Assembly (NCBI GenBank): GCA_002336895.1
Contig: DDFC01000024.1
Location: forward strand, 310 to 7,246
Reading direction: 5' to 3'
Origin: Verrucomicrobiaceae bacterium UBA1938
Lineage (GTDB): Bacteria; Verrucomicrobiota; Verrucomicrobiia; Verrucomicrobiales; Verrucomicrobiaceae
Length of the DNA: 6,937 bases
The notes under the pieces: generated by a model
Told to the model about the DNA's origin: nothing
What the model saw: the letters and a program-made list of their open reading frames with translations, nothing else
Database searches by the model: none
Translations under genes and position numbers: made by a program
In this document: piece after piece, positions 5,300 through 6,937 of the stretch
How the letters are laid out: every line of letters starts with the position of its first letter
Position numbering within the stretch: the stretch's first letter is position 1

Positions 5300-6658
5300 C
5301 TACGAGGTGGTCTTGCGCTCCACGTTCAGCCCCATCTTGCGGTACAGCGTGGCGATGGACACGCCCAGCATGCTCGCAGTCTTTTCGCGGGAGCCGCTGT
5401 TGTACTTCAGCGTCTCTTGGATGAAGGCGCGCTCCTGCGCCTTGATGAAGTCGTCCAGCGTGGAGCCGATCGGCAGCTTGGTGATGCCTTCGCTGGTGGA
5501 AGGCGTGGGCACCTCGATCTGCTGCGTCACCTTGGCCGGCAGGTCGGAGGGGCGCACGCGGTCGTTTTCCGCAAAGGCGCAGGCGCGCTCGATGGCGTTG
5601 CGCAGTTCGCTCACGTTGCCGGGCCAGTTGTACTTCTCCAGAAACTCGATCGCGCTCGGTTCGATGCTCTTGGGCTTCGTGTCCGTGCGCTCGGACAGGT
5701 CCTTCAGGAAGTGCTCCACCAGCGGGCGCACATCCACGCGGCGGTCACGCAGCGGCGGGATCTTCAGCGGCACCACGGAGAGCTTGTAAAAGAGGTCTTC
5801 GCGGAATTTGCCCGCCTTCACCGCATCTTCCAGGGACACGGTGCTGGACACCACCAGGCGGAAGTCCGCGCTGCTGGACCCGGTGCTCCAGCTCTTCTTG
5901 CTCTGCGTTTCGTCCAGGAAGGTGTTGAGCTGCGCCTGGATGCGCGCTGGCAGCTGGTTCACCTCCGCCAGATGGATGGTGCCGCCGGACACGCGGTTAA
6001 AGATGGCATTGGACCCAAAGAGCTCCGTCTCCAGCGCGTCCTCCGGCATGGCGCTGCACTGCAGTTCCTTGTAGGGGGCGTTGCTGCGGCGGCTGGCCTC
6101 ATGCAGGGCGCGGGCCACCATATGCTTGCCCACGCCGAATTCACCCTCGAGCAGCACGGGGCTGTCGTTGTTGGCCACGCGTCGCACGATGTCAAAGATG
6201 CGCTGGATGGCGTCGCTGTGGCCGATGAGCTTGGACGCCGAAAAGGAGCGCAGCGTCGCGCTCGGCACCGCTGCCGCAGGGGTGGCGGCGGCCACGCCAT
6301 TGCGCTGCAGCGCCTGGTTCACCGTCTTGATCAGGTCTCCCAGGTCAAAGGGCTTGGTCAGGTAGTCAAAGGCTCCCAGGCGCATGGCCTCCACGGCCGT
6401 CTCCACGCTGCCGTGGCCCGTCACCATGATCACCGCCGTGCTGGGAAACTGCTCGCGGCACATGCTCACCAGATCCAAGCCGTTCACATCACCAATGCGC
6501 AGGTCCACGATGACGAGGTCTGGCTGGTTGGAGCGGATGGCGGCGATGCCGTCGATGCCGGTGGTGCAGCCAAAGACCTGGTGACCCGCAGCCTTGCACA
6601 GCTTGGTCATGAGCTCCAGGATCGCGGCTTCGTCGTCTATGATTACCAGTTTAGCCAT
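5300..6658 (-). CDS. NtrC-family response regulator with degenerate AAA+ domain
   Basis: The 452-aa product has three parts. The receiver (about 1-120) is intact: acidic pair D8/D9, phosphoacceptor D52, T80 and K102. After an Ala/Pro-rich linker (121-140), the AAA+ domain (about 143-375) keeps Walker A (GEFGVGK, 172-178), FRED (285-288) and the PPLRDR block (301-306). The C-terminus carries a Fis-type helix-turn-helix (about 423-442, ending TLYRKM). The AAA+ core is damaged at key points. The stretch between ELFG (212-215) and GGT (225-227) is about 12 residues short and lacks GAFTGA. Walker B reads IHLAEV with A231 for the usual Asp. The sensor I ATN is SST (271-273), the second finger Arg is K292, and the sensor II Arg is S350. 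It is therefore probably a phosphorylation-controlled DNA-binding regulator that does not activate sigma54. The ATG at 6658 places the receiver at the N-terminus; an 84-codon upstream extension has no recognisable content. No histidine kinase is in the window. Confidence 0.92.
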   Translation of the reverse strand: MAKLVIIDDEAAILELMTKLCKAAGHQVFGCTTGIDGIAAIRSNQPDLVIVDLRIGDVNGLDLVSMCREQFPSTAVIMVTGHGSVETAVEAMRLGAFDYLTKPFDLGDLIKTVNQALQRNGVAAATPAAAVPSATLRSFSASKLIGHSDAIQRIFDIVRRVANNDSPVLLEGEFGVGKHMVARALHEASRRSNAPYKELQCSAMPEDALETELFGSNAIFNRVSGGTIHLAEVNQLPARIQAQLNTFLDETQSKKSWSTGSSSADFRLVVSSTVSLEDAVKAGKFREDLFYKLSVVPLKIPPLRDRRVDVRPLVEHFLKDLSERTDTKPKSIEPSAIEFLEKYNWPGNVSELRNAIERACAFAENDRVRPSDLPAKVTQQIEVPTPSTSEGITKLPIGSTLDDFIKAQERAFIQETLKYNSGSREKTASMLGVSIATLYRKMGLNVERKTTS

Positions 6659-6698
6659 ATTATTTTCGGGAAGTGAGAGGCAGGATTGATTGTTAAAT

Positions 6699-6727
6699 AA
6701 GCTAAACGTTTCGCAGGTTTGCGTCAA
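6699..6727 (-). promoter_or_regulatory. Sigma70-type promoter for the response regulator
   Basis: On the minus strand TTGACG (6722-6727; five of six -35 matches) is followed after exactly 17 bp by TAGCTT (6699-6704), which keeps the key T, A and final T of the -10. Transcription would start near 6692, leaving about 34 nt to the ATG at 6658. The surrounding DNA is A/T-rich against a GC-rich background. Confidence 0.5.
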
Positions 6728-6733
6728 ATTCAG

Positions 6734-6751
6734 ATTCTCAAAAAAGAGAAT
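6734..6751. promoter_or_regulatory. Palindrome just upstream of the regulator promoter
   Basis: ATTCTC-AAAAAA-GAGAAT has perfect six-base arms and lies six bases upstream of the -35. This is a typical place for an activator or autoregulator operator. It could also act as a hairpin in plus-strand transcripts. Binding is inferred only from symmetry and position. Confidence 0.35.
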
Positions 6752-6922
6752 AACCTCTATGGCCCGGGTGGCGCAGAAGTCAAAAAACAGATGTGAGCGC
6801 CCTTCAGGCAGCCCTGGCGCAGCCCGCCACAAGAACGGCACATCCTCCGCCCGGCCTCTGCGCAACTCTTTCTCCTTTGCCGGGTTTTGACGCTCGTAAC
6901 CAACCAACACCGCATCCCCACC

Positions 6923-6937
6923 ATGAAGCCCAAATCC
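6923..6937 (+). CDS. Possible start of a divergent gene cut by the window edge
   Basis: ATG 6923 opens a plus-strand frame (MKPKS) that leaves the window after five codons. It fits a divergent gene across the 264-bp spacer (6659-6922), where no other gene is convincing. Five codons cannot identify a product. Confidence 0.25.

Noticed and set aside
5417..6676. Long plus-strand open frame (419 codons) opposite the response regulator gene
   Set aside because: Same shadow effect. Its His/Arg/Ala/Val-rich product has no recognisable domain, while the opposite strand encodes a clear three-domain regulator.
6690..6890. Plus-strand frame of 66 codons in the right spacer
   Set aside because: It overlaps the palindrome and regulator promoter, and its basic Ser/Arg-rich product looks like non-coding sequence.
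6659..6910. 84-codon N-terminal extension of the response regulator
   Set aside because: The extension shows no domain, covers the predicted promoter and A/T-rich leader, and would put a long tail before a receiver domain that normally starts the protein.

Overview
The window looks like chromosomal DNA from a member of the Verrucomicrobiota, or a close relative in the PVC group. This is an inference from protein types and style: a Tat-signal-bearing polysaccharide pyruvyl transferase-like protein, a two-cluster ferredoxin beside a Cys-rich HdrA-like protein, high-GC codon use in most genes, and almost no Shine-Dalgarno sequences before the starts. No rRNA, tRNA, CRISPR array or transposase was seen.

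Layout. Nearly everything is on the minus strand, so transcription runs right to left. At the right end an NtrC-type response regulator (5300-6658) has a good sigma70-like promoter (6699-6727). Downstream of it is a 290-bp spacer (5010-5299) rich in inverted repeats. Next come a small six-cysteine protein resembling the N-terminal iron-sulfur domain of heterodisulfide reductase subunit A (4677-5009) and a 281-aa protein with a 2x[4Fe-4S] ferredoxin domain (3660-4505). A near-identical motif precedes both starts. Three tightly packed small genes of lower GC follow: a DUF6210-like protein, a membrane-anchored orphan and a DUF2625 protein (1950-3643). Then comes the Tat-signal pyruvyl transferase family protein (616-1887). 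A short Cys-rich ORF on the plus strand (282-542) converges on it. A proline-rich N-terminus on the minus strand runs off the left edge (1-70).

How the genes may work together. The HdrA-like protein and the ferredoxin form a plausible two-gene electron-transfer module, because they are adjacent and share a leader motif. The upstream response regulator is a candidate controller, but the sequence does not prove that. This regulator is the most striking item. Its receiver domain and DNA-binding helix-turn-helix look intact. Its AAA+ domain, however, has lost the GAFTGA loop, the Walker B aspartate, the sensor I asparagine and the sensor II arginine. It should therefore be unable to remodel sigma54 polymerase and probably acts as a plain phosphorylation-dependent DNA-binding regulator. 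The lower-GC trio between the ferredoxin and the pyruvyl transferase looks like an acquired cassette.
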